A stretch of DNA of 16,539 nucleotides from an uncultured Ligilactobacillus sp. (GTDB lineage Bacteria > Bacillota > Bacilli > Lactobacillales > Lactobacillaceae). The translations under genes were made by a program, and so were the position numbers. The stretch lies in the NCBI GenBank assembly GCA_934215475.1, contig CAKPZY010000037.1, positions 1 through 16,539 of the forward strand, given 5' to 3'. The first letter of the stretch is position 1; the number at the start of each line of letters is the position of its first letter. The notes under the pieces are model-generated. The model ran no database searches. It was not told where the DNA came from and saw nothing but the letters and a program-made list of their open reading frames with translations. This document shows positions 9,028 through 16,539 of this stretch, one piece after another.

Positions 9028-11439
9028 TTATTTGGCCACAATGTTCACCAGTTTATTAGGGATCGCAATGACTTTTTTGACCTGTTTGCCAGCTAATTCT
9101 TCTTTAATATGCTCATCAGCCAATGCCAGCTCCTGCATTTTATCTCTGCTCAAGTCACGGCCCATCTCCAAGTGCTGACGGACTTTGCCGTTTACTTGAA
9201 CAACGATCTGAACAGAACTATCCACCAACTTGCTCTTATCATATTTCGGCCAGCTTGTGTATGTTATCGTGCCCACGTACCCCAGCTTGGACCAGAGTTC
9301 TTCTGCAATGTGCGGTGTCAGCGGTGAGAGCAGCTTGACGAAGCCTTCCATATATTCCAGTGGCAACGATTCTTGTTTGTAACAATCATTGACAAAGACC
9401 ATCATCGAGGAAATAGCTGTGTTAAAGTGCAGCGTTTCATAGCCTTCAGTAACTGCTTGCACGGTCTTGTTGTAACTCTTATCCAACTTATGATCATTGA
9501 TCGTAGTGATGCGGTCACGTAGCTTATCATTTTCATCTATCAACAAGTTCCAGACACGTTTGATAAATCTATGCGCACCGTTAAGGCCTTCTTCGCTCCA
9601 GGCGATCGAAGCTTCTAACGGTCCCATAAACATTTCGTACAAACGCAAGGTATCAGCACCATAGTTTTCAACGATGTCATCTGGGTTGACCACGTTGCCC
9701 TTGGACTTGGACATTTTTTCGTGGTTATCGCCTAGGATCATGCCTTGGTTCACTAACTTATGGAATGGTTCTTTAGTAGGAGCAACTCCGATGTCATAAA
9801 GGAATTTGTGCCAGAAACGTGCGTACAACAAATGTAATACCGCGTGCTCGGCACCGCCTACGTACAAGTCAACAGGCATCCATTGTTTAAGTTTATTGTA
9901 GTCTGCCAAAGCTGCTTGATTATGCGGATCCACGAAACGCAAGAAGTACCACGAACTGCCTGCCCATTGCGGCATGGTATTCGTTTCACGCTTGCCTTTA
10001 CGGCCGTTTTTATCCACGACGTTGACCCAGTCATCCAAGTTGGCCAGTGGACTTTCGCCTGTTCCAGACGGTTTGATATCCTTAGCTTTCGGCAGCCGCA
10101 GTGGTAACTGGTCTTCGGGTACCAAAGTGCTTTCTCCGTCTTCCCAGTGGATCACTGGGATCGGTTCACCCCAGTATCTTTGCCGGGAGAACAACCAGTC
10201 GCGCAGCCGGAAGTTGACCTTTTTTTCGCCGACTTTCTTTTCATTTAGCCAGTCGATCATCTTGTCGATCGCAGCCTGTTTACCTAAGCCATTCAAAAAG
10301 CCGGAATTGATGTGTTGACCGTCGCCAACATAAGCTTCCTTAGAAATATCGCCGCCTTCAATAACTTGCGTGATCGACAAGCCGAATTTTTTCGCAAACT
10401 CATAATCACGCTGATCATGGGCCGGGACAACCATGATGGCCCCAGTCCCATAGGAAGCGAGAACATAATCAGCGATCCAGATCGGCACCTTCTGACCGTT
10501 GACTGGGTTAAGCACATAACTGCCGGTAAATACGCCAGTTTTAGTTTTAGCCAAGTCTGTCCGCTCCAGTTCCGACTTATGTGAAACCTCAGCGACGTAA
10601 CTATCCACCGCTTCTTTTTGCTCAGGCTTAGTCAGTTTTTTGACAAGCTCATGTTCAGGTGCCAAAATCATGCAGGCAGCACCAAAAATCGTGTCTGGCC
10701 GCGTGGTAAACACTTCGATCTGTTCATCTTGATCCGCAACTTTAAATCGGATCGATGCCCCAATAGAACGACCGATCCAGTTGCGCTGCTGCTCCTTAAT
10801 GGCTTCAGGCCAATCAAGTTCATCTAGATCATCGATCAGACGGTCGGCGTAAGCGGTGATTTTTAGCACCCACTGGAGCATTGGTTTACGTACGACTGGA
10901 AAACCGCCGCGCTCAGTTTTGCCATCGATGACTTCTTCGTTAGCCACCACCGTGCCCAAGTCCGGGCTCCAGTTGACCGGTACTTTGGCTTGGTAAGCCA
11001 AGCCCTTCTTGTAGAGTTGTTCAAAGATCCACTGTGTCCACTTATAGTAGTCCGGGTCGGTCGTATTAACTTCACGGTCCCAGTCATACGACAGACCCAA
11101 AGATTTGATTTGACGACGGAAATTATTGATATTTTGCTTGGTAAATTCACGCGGAGAATGGCCAGTGTTTAATGCATATTGTTCTGCAGGTAAACCAAAT
11201 GCATCCCAACCCATCGGATGGAGCACATTATAACCTTGCATGCGTTTGAGACGCGCCACAATATCCGTGGCAGTGTAGCCCTCAGGATGTCCCACATGGA
11301 GCCCCTGTCCTGAAGGATATGGAAACATGTCCAGTGCATAATAATTACCCTTTTTGGGATCTTCTGTCGTCTTAAATGTCTGGTGTTCATCCCAATAATG
11401 TTGCCACTTTTTCTCAATTGTTTTATGATCATATGCCAT
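9028..11439 (-). CDS. leuS: Leucyl-tRNA synthetase
   Basis: This 803-residue class I synthetase charges tRNA-Leu with leucine in the cytoplasm. The ATP-binding HIGH motif appears as HVGH (residues 48-51) and KMSKS at 575-579. The CP1 editing domain, inserted at about 222-420, carries TTRPDT (245-250) and [15 protein letters not shown] (331-345), where mischarged tRNA is hydrolysed. Length and order are normal for bacterial LeuRS. I set the start at the ATG at 11439, giving [13 protein letters not shown], the usual bacterial N terminus, behind AAAGGGAG. The frame is open 43 codons further upstream to an ATG at 11568, but that stretch is the T-box antiterminator and terminator RNA and is not protein-like. 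Expression should respond to uncharged tRNA-Leu through that leader. The gene stands as a single transcription unit with its own promoter and terminator. Confidence 0.98.
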   Translation of the reverse strand: MAYDHKTIEKKWQHYWDEHQTFKTTEDPKKGNYYALDMFPYPSGQGLHVGHPEGYTATDIVARLKRMQGYNVLHPMGWDAFGLPAEQYALNTGHSPREFTKQNINNFRRQIKSLGLSYDWDREVNTTDPDYYKWTQWIFEQLYKKGLAYQAKVPVNWSPDLGTVVANEEVIDGKTERGGFPVVRKPMLQWVLKITAYADRLIDDLDELDWPEAIKEQQRNWIGRSIGASIRFKVADQDEQIEVFTTRPDTIFGAACMILAPEHELVKKLTKPEQKEAVDSYVAEVSHKSELERTDLAKTKTGVFTGSYVLNPVNGQKVPIWIADYVLASYGTGAIMVVPAHDQRDYEFAKKFGLSITQVIEGGDISKEAYVGDGQHINSGFLNGLGKQAAIDKMIDWLNEKKVGEKKVNFRLRDWLFSRQRYWGEPIPVIHWEDGESTLVPEDQLPLRLPKAKDIKPSGTGESPLANLDDWVNVVDKNGRKGKRETNTMPQWAGSSWYFLRFVDPHNQAALADYNKLKQWMPVDLYVGGAEHAVLHLLYARFWHKFLYDIGVAPTKEPFHKLVNQGMILGDNHEKMSKSKGNVVNPDDIVENYGADTLRLYEMFMGPLEASIAWSEEGLNGAHRFIKRVWNLLIDENDKLRDRITTINDHKLDKSYNKTVQAVTEGYETLHFNTAISSMMVFVNDCYKQESLPLEYMEGFVKLLSPLTPHIAEELWSKLGYVGTITYTSWPKYDKSKLVDSSVQIVVQVNGKVRQHLEMGRDLSRDKMQELALADEHIKEELAGKQVKKVIAIPNKLVNIVAK

Positions 11440-11471
11440 TGTGACCAATACTCCCTTTCCTTTTCTCAAAT

Positions 11472-11511
11472 AAAAAATCCTATTCAGTCCCCAAAAAGGG
11501 ATCGAATAGGA
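11472..11511 (-). terminator. T-box regulatory terminator of leuS
   Basis: On the minus strand, TCCTATTC (11511-11504) pairs with GAATAGGA (11485-11478), with an inner CCC/GGG pairing, followed by six T (11477-11472). The 5' arm begins just after the conserved T-box element, so the competing antiterminator would use the upstream GGTGGTACC sequence. This is the off-state hairpin of the leader, about 35 nt before the leuS start. Confidence 0.9.
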
Positions 11512-11709
11512 CGAATTGCTCGCGGTACCACCTATATTTCGGTCGATCTGACCGACGCTTAATTTCATAACGGGAAATACCGTCCTTGCTTACTGCCTTC
11601 AGCAAGAAACTCAAAGGTGAGTTCAAAGAGCTGCTCGAAACGCTTGCACCAGCCGCGTCCTCTCTTGATCTGAGCTTTTCTTCTACTACTCCTTCTCAGC
11701 ATTAATATT
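11472..11709 (-). promoter_or_regulatory. T-box leader (Leu, CTC specifier) controlling leuS
   Basis: The conserved T-box element GGTGGTACCGCG is at 11532-11521 and is followed directly by a factor-independent terminator. Further upstream are AAGAGAGGACGCGGCTGGTG (11668-11649), which fits the AGAGAG/stem I-II landmark, and GAACTCACC at 11624-11616, the usual specifier-loop context. The specifier codon read there is CTC (11621-11619), a leucine codon that agrees with the downstream synthetase. Uncharged tRNA-Leu with a GAG anticodon would bind the specifier and the T-box bulge, stabilise the antiterminator and allow leuS transcription. Confidence 0.93.
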
Positions 11710-11715
11710 AGTATT

Positions 11716-11744
11716 ACTATAGCAAATCGAAAATTTTAATGCAA
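11716..11744 (-). promoter_or_regulatory. leuS promoter
   Basis: TTGCAT (11744-11739) and TATAGT (11721-11716) are separated by exactly 17 nt on the minus strand. Transcription would start near 11709, at the beginning of the T-box leader. The -35 lies only 18 nt past the stop codon of the upstream LysM hydrolase, and no strong terminator separates them. An all-AT 7-bp inverted repeat (TAAAATA/TATTTTA, 11765-11749) over that stop is the only candidate. Confidence 0.8.
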
Positions 11745-11762
11745 TAGATAAAATAATGTATT

Positions 11763-13952
11763 TTATTTTAATTTTAATGTCTGCCCGACATAAATGGTAT
11801 CTGAGACCAAGTGATTCAGAGCCTTTAATTGATTGACAGTCAGTTTATTGCGCGTGGCGATCCGCCATAAAGAATCATGTTTCTGAACTTGATAAGAACT
11901 TTTAGCTGGTGTGCTGCTATTCGGATGACTGTCCGCGTTGATCGAAGGCCGAGACTTTACGCGCAGTGTTTGTCCGATATAGATCACGCTGCCAGTCAAA
12001 TGGTTGAGTTGCCGCAGCTTACCGATAGTTGTGTTATAAGCATTAGCGATAGACCAGAGAGAATCATTTTTTTTCACCACATAAGTACCTTTGTTCGCAG
12101 AATTATTAGCTGTTGGCGCAGAAGTTTTGGTCGGCGCGGATGAATTCCTCGTTCCGGCGACACGCAACTTTTGACCGACATGGATCAGGTCACTAGTCAA
12201 TTTGTTTAAGGACTTTAAGCTGGAAACAGTCATTCCCCGCTTTTGTGCGATCGACCATAACGAATCTCCCGAACTGACTGTGTACCAATTATTGGCTGTT
12301 TTCCCAACATTTGACTGGTCCTTCTTAGGAACTGTGTTATTGTTTTTAACCGGTTTTGACTTCTGTGGTTCTGCCAGTTTCAGTCTTTGGCCAATAAATA
12401 TCAGATCAGTTTTCAAATTGTTTAATGACTTGATCCGCTGGACGGTCAAACCATGTGCATGCGCGATCGACCACAAGTTATCCGACTTTTTAACTGTATA
12501 GGTTGCAACATCTGCTGGTGAAGTTGCGGCCGGCTGTTGTTTAACAGGCGTACGCGGTGCCGGAGCCTTTGAACTGGAAGTAGCTTGACCAATAACTAAT
12601 TTTTGTCCGACGTAAATAATATCATTTGTTAATTTATTCCAGGAACGAAGTTGTGCGACCGTTGTTTTGTAGACCTGTGCGATCGACCATAAACTGTCAT
12701 GTGCTTTGACCTGGTATGTCTTACTGTTATTATCAGCAGGAGCTTGTTTTGCAGGTTGCGGAGCTGGGGTGCTTGGAGTTTTGACTGGTGCCTTGGTCCC
12801 AACTGAACCCTGTTTTTGCACAGTTAAAACCTGACCAATATAAATGGTATCCCCGGACAAATGATTCCAATTCTTCAGTTCTTGCACGCTGCTGCCATAT
12901 CTTTGACCGATTCGATAGAGAGAATCCCCCCGCTTAACAGTGTACGTTTTAACAGCTGTATTTTTACCAGTTGAACCCGTGCTTGTGTTGCTTGTCTGTG
13001 TCGGTTGGCTGGTATTGGAGTTGGGCAAAGTCGTCGGTGTACCGCTCACCTTAGAATCATATTGTTTTAACCCGTAATTATTGATCAATCTTTTCACTGT
13101 GGCAGCATAATTAGGATCAGTCGCATATGCTCCATATCTGCCTTTGGCAAGTTTATCGGCAGCCTGTTCCACACTATTCGTCGCAGCCAACGTTGAATCT
13201 GGAAAATGATTCACGATCAAGGTCGCATAATTGTTCAGACTGTCAGCGTATGAAGAATACTTCTGAAATTTGGCGCGGACCTGATGATACTTACCACCAT
13301 AAAATTCTTGAGTCGGCAGCTCATGGTAAGCACCTTGGCCGTTCCATTTGACCCCAAATAAATTATGATCCTGAATAGCTAACACGCTGTTGCCCCAACC
13401 GCTTTCCAAAATCGCCTGAGCAATCATTAATGAGGCATAAAGACCGCGCTGCTTTGCCACTTGCTTCGCAGCCGGAACAAGCTGTTGGAGAAACGAACCT
13501 GAACTGACCGACTTAGTGGAATAAGTACTTAACAAACCCTTTGTCTTGGGAACTATCGAGGTGTTATTTTGCGGTTCCTTAGTGGTTTTTACACCTGATC
13601 GGCCTTTAGCTGTGGCCGATCCACCCACAGTATTAGACTTAGCGGAACTCACAGAACTTTGTCCCGACTGAGTCGTTGTGTTATCCAAAGATCGATCACT
13701 GGCAGAACTAGCTGAAGCTACGTGCGGATCAACCCCTGATGCCGCACCGCTAGCAGTATTGGTACCGTTGTGCTGACCGCTTTGTACTTGGACAGTTGTG
13801 TCAGCCAGTGCTTTGTTTGTACCCAAAGCGACACCAGCTGTGCCCATTAACACGGTGGTACCAAGATATGTAGTTGCTTTTTTGACAGATTTAAAATTTT
13901 CGGTGAATTGAAGAGCTTTTTCCTCTTCAATTCTTTCTTTCCTTTTTTTCAA
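11763..13952 (-). CDS. Secreted GH73 N-acetylglucosaminidase with six LysM repeats
   Basis: This 729-residue exported peptidoglycan hydrolase resembles AcmA/muramidase-2-type autolysins. A long basic N region precedes a hydrophobic segment (about 27-45) with likely cleavage after ALA at 50. A Ser/Thr/Gly/Asn-rich linker runs to about 150. The GH73 glucosaminidase domain covers about 150-298, with the probable catalytic Glu at 183 in AILESGWGNS and conserved HNLFGVK. Six LysM repeats follow at about 335-378, 411-454, 483-526, 555-598, 622-665 and 686-729, each built on DSLWSIA and IYVGQ-like motifs and joined by Pro/Lys/Ser/Thr-rich linkers; they bind GlcNAc in glycan strands. It likely acts in cell separation or wall turnover. 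The start is TTG, 8 nt after AGGGGGG; the only nearby ATG (13958) is out of frame and hits TGA after one codon. The exact cleavage class is inferred. Confidence 0.92.
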   Translation of the reverse strand: MKKRKERIEEEKALQFTENFKSVKKATTYLGTTVLMGTAGVALGTNKALADTTVQVQSGQHNGTNTASGAASGVDPHVASASSASDRSLDNTTTQSGQSSVSSAKSNTVGGSATAKGRSGVKTTKEPQNNTSIVPKTKGLLSTYSTKSVSSGSFLQQLVPAAKQVAKQRGLYASLMIAQAILESGWGNSVLAIQDHNLFGVKWNGQGAYHELPTQEFYGGKYHQVRAKFQKYSSYADSLNNYATLIVNHFPDSTLAATNSVEQAADKLAKGRYGAYATDPNYAATVKRLINNYGLKQYDSKVSGTPTTLPNSNTSQPTQTSNTSTGSTGKNTAVKTYTVKRGDSLYRIGQRYGSSVQELKNWNHLSGDTIYIGQVLTVQKQGSVGTKAPVKTPSTPAPQPAKQAPADNNSKTYQVKAHDSLWSIAQVYKTTVAQLRSWNKLTNDIIYVGQKLVIGQATSSSKAPAPRTPVKQQPAATSPADVATYTVKKSDNLWSIAHAHGLTVQRIKSLNNLKTDLIFIGQRLKLAEPQKSKPVKNNNTVPKKDQSNVGKTANNWYTVSSGDSLWSIAQKRGMTVSSLKSLNKLTSDLIHVGQKLRVAGTRNSSAPTKTSAPTANNSANKGTYVVKKNDSLWSIANAYNTTIGKLRQLNHLTGSVIYIGQTLRVKSRPSINADSHPNSSTPAKSSYQVQKHDSLWRIATRNKLTVNQLKALNHLVSDTIYVGQTLKLK

Positions 13953-14064
13953 ACCATTGACCCCCCTAAAACATTACAAAAATAGAATGAAAAATGAGTA
14001 AAATATATTGCGAGCGACCCAACCTTCAGGTGCTAAAGCTCACAATTACCATTTGCTAAGCACA
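13953..14064 (-). promoter_or_regulatory. 5' leader of the LysM hydrolase gene
   Basis: If the promoter below is right, the transcript has a leader of about 105 nt before the TTG start. It contains a second copy of the AATTGTG...TTAGCA sequence seen at the promoter and a C/G-richer stretch CACCTGAAGGTTGGGTCGCT (14031-14012) that stands out from its AT-rich surroundings and could fold. It ends in the strong ribosome binding site AGGGGGG (13967-13961). I cannot assign it to a known riboswitch class. Confidence 0.4.
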
Positions 14065-14093
14065 ATTATATCATTGCCTAATACAAAAATGCA
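14065..14093 (-). promoter_or_regulatory. Promoter of the LysM hydrolase gene (extended -10)
   Basis: On the minus strand TGATATAAT (14073-14065) is an extended -10 box with a perfect TATAAT. The -35 region 17 nt upstream is only TGCATT (14093-14088), consistent with reliance on the TGN extension. The direct repeat AATTGTG occurs at 14067-14061, overlapping the -10, and again at 14047-14041, which is 20 bp or two helical turns downstream. Confidence 0.6.
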
Positions 14094-14115
14094 CCTAAAA
14101 TGTTCTTCAGACAAT

Positions 14116-14141
14116 AAAAAACAGCTCCATCCCTGAAACTG
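14116..14141 (-). terminator. Intrinsic terminator of metK
   Basis: On the minus strand CAGTTTC (14141-14135) pairs with GGAGCTG (14128-14122), seven pairs including two G-U, around a 6-nt loop, and is followed by six T. It lies 17 nt past the metK stop codon. An A-run before the stem adds further pairing with the U-tail. Confidence 0.8.
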
Positions 14142-14158
14142 CTTTTTATTTTAGCTGA

Positions 14159-15361
14159 CTATTTAATTTTTTCTGACTGTAATACCCGATTAAGCTCATT
14201 AACTTTATCGGTATGCTCCCATGGAAGATCAATGTCTGTCCGACCAAAATGGCCATAAGCAGCCGTTTGCTTATAAATTGGACGGCGTAAGTCGAGCATC
14301 CGAATAATACCCTCAGGACGCAAATCAAAGACTTTTCGGATTGCAGCGATCAGAGATTGGTCGTTAACCTTACCTGTGCCAAAGGTATTGATCGAAACCG
14401 ACACAGGTTGAGCAACACCAATTGCATAAGCCAATTGAACCTCAACCTCGTTAGCCAACTTTGCAGCCACGATATTTTTAGCAATATAACGTGCAGCATA
14501 ACTAGCAGAACGATCGACCTTCGTTGCATCCTTACCTGAAAATGCACCGCCGCCATGATGAGCATAACCGCCGTATGTATCAACGATGATCTTACGCCCA
14601 GTTAAACCAGCATCACCTTGCGGACCACCAATGACAAAACGGCCAGTCGGATTGACGAAGTATTTTGTCTGGTCATCCAGTAATTCTTGCGGGATAACTT
14701 TTTCGATCACATGTGTCTTAATGTCTTTGCGGATCTGATTTAAAGTTACGTCCGCTCTATGCTGAGTAGAAACAACGACGGTATCGACCCGGAACGGTTT
14801 GCTGTCCTCATCATATTCGACAGTGACTTGTGCTTTAGCATCTGGTCCCAGGTATTTTAATTCGCCAGTTTTACGAACATCAGCAATTTTGCGCATTAAT
14901 TTATGGCTCAAGATAATTGGCAACGGCATGAGCTCAGGTGTTTCGTCGATCGCGTAACCGAACATCATACCCTGGTCGCCTGCTCCGATCGTGTCCAGTA
15001 CGTCGGTATTACCTTCCTTTGTCTCCAAAGACTGGTCCACACCTAGAGCTATATCTGGAGATTGTTCGTCAATGGCCGTCATAACTGCGCAGTTATCACC
15101 GTCAAAACCAAATTTGCTATCAACGTAGCCAATATCTTTGATCGTCTGACGGGCAACTTTTTGGATGTCAACGTACGCCGACGTCGAAACTTCACCCACA
15201 ACTACCACTAACCCGGTAGTTACTGTGGTTTCAACTGCAACACGGGCATTAGGATCTTGCGCAAGCATTGCATCTAAGATTGCGTCGCTGATCTGGTCAG
15301 CGATCTTATCCGGATGCCCCTCTGATACGGACTCCGATGTAAATAAATGTCTTTCTGACAA
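14159..15361 (-). CDS. metK: S-adenosylmethionine synthetase (methionine adenosyltransferase)
   Basis: This 400-residue cytoplasmic enzyme makes S-adenosylmethionine from methionine and ATP. It has the family signatures GHPDKIAD (15-22), [12 protein letters not shown] (126-137) and the glycine-rich GGGAFSGKD (270-278), and its length is typical (about 390-400). The start is TTG: it gives [20 protein letters not shown], the standard N terminus, and is placed 7 nt after a GGGGGA ribosome binding site, with no in-frame ATG close by. That site is part of an SMK-box riboswitch, so translation should fall when SAM is abundant. The gene is monocistronic with its own terminator. SAM from this enzyme is also the cofactor a PglX methylase would use, though no regulatory link is visible. 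Confidence 0.98.
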   Translation of the reverse strand: MSERHLFTSESVSEGHPDKIADQISDAILDAMLAQDPNARVAVETTVTTGLVVVVGEVSTSAYVDIQKVARQTIKDIGYVDSKFGFDGDNCAVMTAIDEQSPDIALGVDQSLETKEGNTDVLDTIGAGDQGMMFGYAIDETPELMPLPIILSHKLMRKIADVRKTGELKYLGPDAKAQVTVEYDEDSKPFRVDTVVVSTQHRADVTLNQIRKDIKTHVIEKVIPQELLDDQTKYFVNPTGRFVIGGPQGDAGLTGRKIIVDTYGGYAHHGGGAFSGKDATKVDRSASYAARYIAKNIVAAKLANEVEVQLAYAIGVAQPVSVSINTFGTGKVNDQSLIAAIRKVFDLRPEGIIRMLDLRRPIYKQTAAYGHFGRTDIDLPWEHTDKVNELNRVLQSEKIK

Positions 15362-15365
15362 TTTG

Positions 15366-15433
15366 ATTCCCCCACTATCTTTATTAATAATTGGTTACAA
15401 GGCATCTTCATTAAAATGAATCCTTTCGGGAAT
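15366..15433 (-). promoter_or_regulatory. SMK-box (SAM-III) riboswitch controlling metK translation
   Basis: Read on the minus strand, ATTCCCGAAAGGAT (15433-15420), AGATGCCTTGTAACC (15407-15393) and GGGGGAAT (15373-15366) match the conserved core of the SMK box known from lactic acid bacteria. P1 pairs ATTCCC with GGGAAT and so buries the GGGGG ribosome binding site of metK when SAM is bound. A variable hairpin TTCAT/ATGAA sits between the core segments. A further pairing, GTTACAA (15443-15437) with TTGTAAC (15400-15394), would compete with the core and could be the SAM-free fold. Confidence 0.93.
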
Positions 15434-15449
15434 GAGTTGTAACGCACAT

Positions 15450-15489
15450 ATTTTAACATAAAAATAAAATGACGTACACTTATGTTCAA
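15450..15489 (-). promoter_or_regulatory. metK promoter region
   Basis: Two overlapping candidates are visible on the minus strand: TTGAAC (15489-15484) with TATTTT (15466-15461) at 17-nt spacing, and an extended -10 TGTTAAAAT (15458-15450) without a good -35. Either would start transcription shortly upstream of the SMK box. Confidence 0.5.
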
Positions 15490-15770
15490 CAAAGTTTGGA
15501 TAAAGATGTTAAATATTGGGCACAATACACGTAAGGAGCCTTATCATCTTCACTAAAAATAAGCACCTCGTTTGGTCAATAGACATGAGCAAAATGATTT
15601 TAAACAGACAACAATAGAGCTCGTTAATAAAAACAGAGTCATCATTGATGTTCAAGCCGTAAAATAATGATGAAAAAAAAGCAGTACTTCTGTTATATGA
15701 TTTTACTGTTTCGTTGGTTTCATCTTTTGTACCAGCGCAAAATTTAACCTGGTATAAATGTTCGCATAAT
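15490..15770. other. Intergenic region with no convincing gene
   Basis: AT-rich sequence between the metK promoter and the tRNA-cluster terminator. The longest notable open stretch is 34 codons on the plus strand (15563-15667), without an ATG or ribosome binding site. It contains FKQTTIELVNKNR, which faintly recalls the start of IS3-type transposase OrfA proteins. I do not consider this enough to call a mobile-element remnant. Nothing else supported was seen. Confidence 0.4.
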
Positions 15771-15797
15771 AAAAAAACCGTTCCAATTAAGGAACGG
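15771..15797 (-). terminator. Intrinsic terminator of the tRNA cluster
   Basis: A perfect 7-bp stem CCGTTCC/GGAACGG (15797-15791 with 15784-15778) around a 6-nt loop is followed on the minus strand by seven T. It lies about 18 nt past the last tRNA-Asp and ends the tRNA transcript. A run of A before the stem makes it partly symmetrical. Confidence 0.9.
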
Positions 15798-15814
15798 AAA
15801 AATTAAAGCCACAA

Positions 15815-15888
15815 CGGTCCTAACCGGATTTGAACCGGTGATCTCCTGCGTGACAGGCAGGCGTGATAAACCCCTACACCATAGGACC
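15815..15888 (-). tRNA. tRNA-Asp (GTC), promoter-distal copy
   Basis: A 74-nt cloverleaf with acceptor GGTCCTA/TAGGACC, discriminator G, T-arm CCGGTTCAAATCCGG and anticodon loop CTGTCAC; the anticodon GTC is at 15854-15852. No CCA is encoded (TTG follows). It is identical base for base to the copy at 16463-16536. Confidence 0.97.
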
Positions 15889-15894
15889 AAAAAA

Positions 15895-15968
<74 letters not shown>

Positions 15969-15988
15969 ATAATATAAATTATAAAAAG

Positions 15989-16060
15989 TGACCCGTACGG
16001 GATTTGAACCCATGTTACCGCCGTGAAAGGGCGGTGTCTTAACCACTTGACCAACGGGTC
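15989..16060 (-). tRNA. tRNA-Glu (TTC)
   Basis: A 72-nt cloverleaf with acceptor GACCCGT/ACGGGTC and anticodon stem CCGCC/GGCGG around CTTTCAC; the anticodon TTC is at 16027-16025. Discriminator A, no encoded CCA. Confidence 0.96.
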
Positions 16061-16071
16061 ATAAAGAAATA

Positions 16072-16159
16072 CGGAGAAGGAGGGATTTGAACCCTCGCGC
16101 CGTTTTACCGACCTACACCCTTAGCAGGGGCGCCTCTTCAGCCACTTGAGTACTTCTCC
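16072..16159 (-). tRNA. tRNA-Ser (GCT)
   Basis: An 88-nt class II tRNA with acceptor GGAGAAG/CTTCTCC, discriminator G and a long variable arm. The anticodon loop CTGCTAA gives GCT (16125-16123), reading AGC and AGT. No CCA is encoded. Confidence 0.96.
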
Positions 16160-16169
16160 AAAAATACTA

Positions 16170-16244
<75 letters not shown>

Positions 16245-16264
16245 ATAACGACTATAAGGTCGCA

Positions 16265-16335
16265 AGCGGGTGACGAGAATCGAACTCGCGACAACAGCTT
16301 GGAAGGCTGTGGTTTTACCACTAAACTACACCCGC
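16265..16335 (-). tRNA. tRNA-Gly (TCC)
   Basis: A 71-nt cloverleaf with acceptor GCGGGTG/CACCCGC, discriminator T and anticodon loop CTTCCAA; the anticodon TCC is at 16303-16301. No CCA is encoded. Confidence 0.96.
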
Positions 16336-16346
16336 ATTCTGAACAA

Positions 16347-16419
16347 TGGCGCGGGACGGAATCGAACCGCCGACACACGGAGCTTCAATCCGTTGCTCTA
16401 CCGACTGAGCTACCGAGCC
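16347..16419 (-). tRNA. tRNA-Phe (GAA)
   Basis: A 73-nt cloverleaf; anticodon stem ACGGA/TCCGT around TTGAAGC gives GAA (16386-16384). The acceptor GGCTCGG against CCGCGCC has one mismatch (T4 facing C69). Otherwise the body is that of firmicute tRNA-Phe, where G at position 37 also occurs in other species. Discriminator A, no encoded CCA. Confidence 0.94.
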
Positions 16420-16462
16420 ATTAAAAGACAAACATCAACAGAGCTTACGCTCAAATCAAAAG

Positions 16463-16536
16463 CGGTCCTAACCGGATTTGAACCGGTGATCTCCTGCGTG
16501 ACAGGCAGGCGTGATAAACCCCTACACCATAGGACC
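16463..16536 (-). tRNA. tRNA-Asp (GTC), promoter-proximal copy
   Basis: A second 74-nt tRNA-Asp, identical to the one at 15815-15888, with the anticodon at 16502-16500. It is the first complete tRNA of the cluster in this window; the transcript probably begins beyond the right edge. No CCA is encoded. Confidence 0.97.
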
Positions 16537-16539
16537 GAA

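Noticed and set aside
9974..10318. 114-codon plus-strand open frame inside leuS, and similar ones at 9844-10107 and 10312-10584
   Set aside because: They mirror the LeuRS coding sequence, lack Shine-Dalgarno sites and show no protein-like pattern.
11800..13000. Periodic sequence similarity that might be a DNA repeat or CRISPR array
   Set aside because: The periodicity comes from six diverged LysM protein repeats of about 44 residues with unequal linkers, not short identical repeats with spacers.
14041..14100. c-di-AMP (ydaO-type) riboswitch before the LysM hydrolase
   Set aside because: This class is often found before wall hydrolase genes, but I could not match its conserved core in the leader.
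15274..15525. Minus-strand open frame across the metK start
   Set aside because: It covers the promoter, the SMK box and the metK start in another frame, with no ribosome binding site.

Overview
The window looks like chromosome from a low-to-mid GC Gram-positive bacterium of the Lactobacillales, most likely the Lactobacillaceae. The reasons are: metK sits behind an SMK-box (SAM-III) riboswitch, which is typical of that order; leuS sits behind a T-box leader; the LeuRS, MetK and MurJ/YtgP proteins are of firmicute type; Shine-Dalgarno sequences are strong and G-rich; and a large surface hydrolase ends in LysM repeats. Species cannot be fixed from the sequence alone. Every gene I can support lies on the minus strand, so the window reads biologically from right to left.

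Layout, right to left. (1) 16536-15815: a cluster of eight tRNA genes (Asp, Phe, Gly, Ile, Ser, Glu, initiator Met, Asp) ending in an intrinsic terminator at 15771-15797. (2) About 270 bp with no convincing gene. (3) metK (TTG start) with an upstream promoter region and an SMK box whose P1 helix hides the metK ribosome binding site; a terminator follows. (4) A secreted GH73 glucosaminidase with six LysM repeats (TTG start), with an extended -10 promoter and a leader of roughly 100 nt. (5) leuS, with a clear promoter, a T-box leader whose specifier codon is CTC (Leu), and a terminator. (6) A MurJ/YtgP-type flippase with a terminator.

(7) 6978 to the left edge: a visibly more AT-rich defence island, the first half of a type 1 BREX phage-resistance operon, brxA-brxB-brxC-pglX. 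The genes are tightly packed (3-14 nt gaps) and begin directly after the flippase terminator. pglZ and brxL, expected next, would lie beyond position 1.

The most notable observation is that pglX, the BREX methyltransferase gene, carries a single in-frame TGA at codon 234 where the family motif calls for Trp (IIG-W-LYQ). The reading frame continues fully open from there to the window edge, through both catalytic motifs (DPAMGSG and NPPY). This is therefore a point nonsense mutation, not a frameshift or deletion. It would leave a methylase fragment with no catalytic motifs beside otherwise intact brxA, brxB and brxC.

The housekeeping part links amino-acid supply to translation and wall growth: metK is switched by SAM, leuS by uncharged tRNA-Leu, and the flippase and LysM hydrolase serve peptidoglycan export and remodelling. 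I found no CRISPR array, intact insertion sequence or prophage gene.
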